A model generated the notes under the pieces. The model was given only the letters and a program-made list of their open reading frames with translations, did no database searches and was not told the origin of the DNA. Shown here in pieces: positions 62,327-64,000 of a DNA stretch of 64,000 bases. Numbering within the stretch: the first letter of the stretch is position 1; every line of letters begins with the position of its first letter. The DNA lies in assembly GCF_000208865.1 (NCBI RefSeq), contig NC_018397.1, positions 1,302,001 through 1,366,000 of the forward strand, in the 5' to 3' direction. Position numbers and translations under genes: made by a program. This stretch comes from Neospora caninum Liverpool. Taxonomy: Eukaryota > Apicomplexa > Conoidasida > Eucoccidiorida > Sarcocystidae.

Positions 62327-64000
62327 ATGCTAGTCGGCAAGAGAGCAGCAGGCGGCGCGGCGCCGCTGGGGGCCAGAGAGCCTCAGTTGAAGCGGCGGCA
62401 AACGGAAACGGGGAACTGCGTCGTCGATTTCGGTGGGCAAAAACTTTTCCTTTCCCCCTGTCGATTTCTCCGCACCATATTCGCGGCGGCTGTTTCATAT
62501 CTCAAACCCGACACGCAAACAATAAGAAAAAAGAGTCTAGAAATCGACCGTGCGGCCAGTTCAACTGGCCCTACACAGGGACCGATCGAGTTGACGATTT
62601 GCATTCTGCTTTTTTGACGGGGAGGACTCCGGGCAGAACGCTCCAAGTTGGTGGCAAAAACTCGTGGGAGGCGTAGGACACAGACACAGAGGCGAGGCGG
62701 AAACCCGCGCCTAACAGTTCGACCGGGAGAGATGCGCGCTCTCCGGTTCTTGGGGAACCCGCGTTTCTGTTCTGTGTGAACCCCGGATCCTCTGGAGGGA
62801 TGCGTCTTTCCTTTTCGTTTTCTGCGCCGCCGTGTACGTGTGACCGCCGCGCGCGCTGTATGCACTTGCACGTGTTTCGAGCCTTCGTCCACCTCCGTCG
62901 TCGCAGTGTGTCCACGAATACCTTCTCTCGCTCCCGCCCTGCTCCTCTGTGGCTGTCTCGCGACGGCCAAAAGTGACGAGCGAAAAACCTTCTCCCTCTC
63001 CGCTTCTTTCTTGAGCAAGCACGATCGTTTCCCCTGGCTCTTCACCCGCCCTCAGGACGAACAGCCTGGGAGAAACGGATGTATCTGTGTTTTCCAGTTC
63101 GTTTTCCGGCGTTTGCGCACGGATGTACGCGTTTGCCGCGCCGCGAACCTTCGCCGCAACGCCACGACTTCTTCTCTTTGTGTTTGCCCTCGGTTTAGGC
63201 ACGTATCGGCTGCTGGCGGCATGCTACGGCGACAAAGGCATGAGAAAGCAGATGGAAGACGAGCACGTGCTGGTGCGGTCGCTCCTTCCCTTCCAACCGT
63301 CGCTTTCGCCGGACTACGACTTTGCGTACGCGAATAAACGATCTGAAAGAATTCGCCGGGTTGGCCCGTGGAGGAACACCGGGTCTTGTCGCGGCGGACA
63401 GAGGATAAAGGTCGCCGCCCGAAAATGAGGCAGAATTCGAGACTGTGCCGTCCACAGCCGCGCCTTGCTGGCTCTTCCAGTTTTGTAAAACACCAGTCAC
63501 AGAGAGAGACAAGCGACTTGTTGACTGCTTCGCCCTCGCAGAGGCCCGCCGATTCGTAGGAGGTGTATTCATATACCCATGTAGACATTTGTGAATTGAT
63601 GTTAACCTCTCTACGCCGGTGTATACAGTATGGACGGAATGCGGGGCGCAACGTTGTTTTAGACTTTGTTAGCGTGTAGGTCCGTGGGTCCGTGTTTCCC
63701 GCATACACATTTTTTGTCTCCTTGCGTCGGCTGCTTCACCCGCCTGCCGCTGTCCTTTCTTTATCGCTGCCGAGACTTTTTCCTGTCTTCGCCGGAAGAG
63801 GAATGCGTCGTTTCCTCTTCCTCACCTCCCTCGGTCTCCTGCACTGCTGTCTTTCCGAGCGAACATGCAGACTCTTTGCCGTTCTCGACGGGCACGGAGG
63901 CCGCCAGGCTGCTGCCTTCGTTAAAGAGGCGCTTCCGTCGGAACTTGCCTCGCAGTTGCTGCTTCTTCAGCAGGAGAAGGCGAGGAAAGCTTCGGGCGCG
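62327..64000 (+). CDS. PP2C (PPM-type) protein phosphatase, 5' part, continues beyond the window
   Basis: Exons: 62327-62432, 63199-63325, 63871 to the window end; phases 1 and 2 match at the two introns. The joined N-terminus reads RRQTETGNCVVDFGTYRLLA, then CYGDKGMRKQMEDEHVLV and FALFAVLDGHGGRQAAAF. MEDEH supplies the motif-I acidic residue and DGHGG is the motif-II metal-binding signature of PPM phosphatases. These Mg/Mn-dependent enzymes dephosphorylate Ser/Thr and are monomeric. The N-terminus before the catalytic domain is short (about 35 residues), basic and without a signal peptide. Reading through the pyrimidine-rich end of intron 1 would give a false hydrophobic leader (TPRLLLFVFALGLGTY); splicing at 63199 removes it. 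Only about one-fifth to one-third of the catalytic domain is in view. Confidence 0.9.

Noticed and set aside
63087..63198. A signal-anchor-like leader (TPRLLLFVFALGLG) in front of the PP2C domain
   Set aside because: It is the pyrimidine-rich end of intron 1. Splicing 62432 to 63199 gives a natural PP2C N-terminus with matching phase.

Overview
The window is nuclear DNA from a tissue-cyst-forming coccidian of the Toxoplasma/Neospora/Hammondia group. The genes are rich in short spliceosomal introns with GT...AG borders. Proteins carry long Ala/Pro/Ser/Gly/Gln low-complexity insertions, and intergenic DNA is long and full of poly-C and AT microsatellites. The first gene is a glycogen phosphorylase with an RRKAS sequence at Ser25, as in Toxoplasma glycogen phosphorylase. 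From memory, glycogen phosphorylase and PP1 also lie close together on Toxoplasma chromosome XI. I cannot settle the species from sequence alone.

Layout. Left third: glycogen phosphorylase (+, 8 exons), a fold-type I PLP aminotransferase of the HisC/CobD type (+, 9 exons), a small predicted secreted coiled-coil protein (+, tentative), and the PP1 catalytic subunit (-, 5 exons). Middle: an intronless Rsm22/METTL17-type mitochondrial ribosome assembly factor (+), a roughly 2,140-residue protein whose conserved islands resemble the NELF-B/COBRA1 subunit of the Pol II pausing complex (-, 6 exons), and a 664-residue coiled-coil protein of unknown function (-, 9 exons). Right third: a 100-N assembly gap, a polytopic membrane protein (+), a p24/GOLD cargo-receptor-like protein with a huge Pro/Gln-rich insertion (+, 7 exons), a 19-bp minisatellite, and the 5' part of a PP2C phosphatase (+) that runs off the window.

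Multi-exon models were built by hand. Each junction was required to have GT/AG borders, matching phase and, where possible, continuity of a known protein family. The exon lengths sum to whole codons in every complete model. Confidence is high for glycogen phosphorylase, PP1, p24, Rsm22, PP2C and the aminotransferase. It is moderate for the NELF-B-like, coiled-coil and membrane proteins, and low for the secreted protein. The genes do not form an operon-like unit; each is an independent eukaryotic transcription unit. The functional themes are amylopectin breakdown, protein dephosphorylation, mitochondrial translation, transcription control and ER-Golgi transport.
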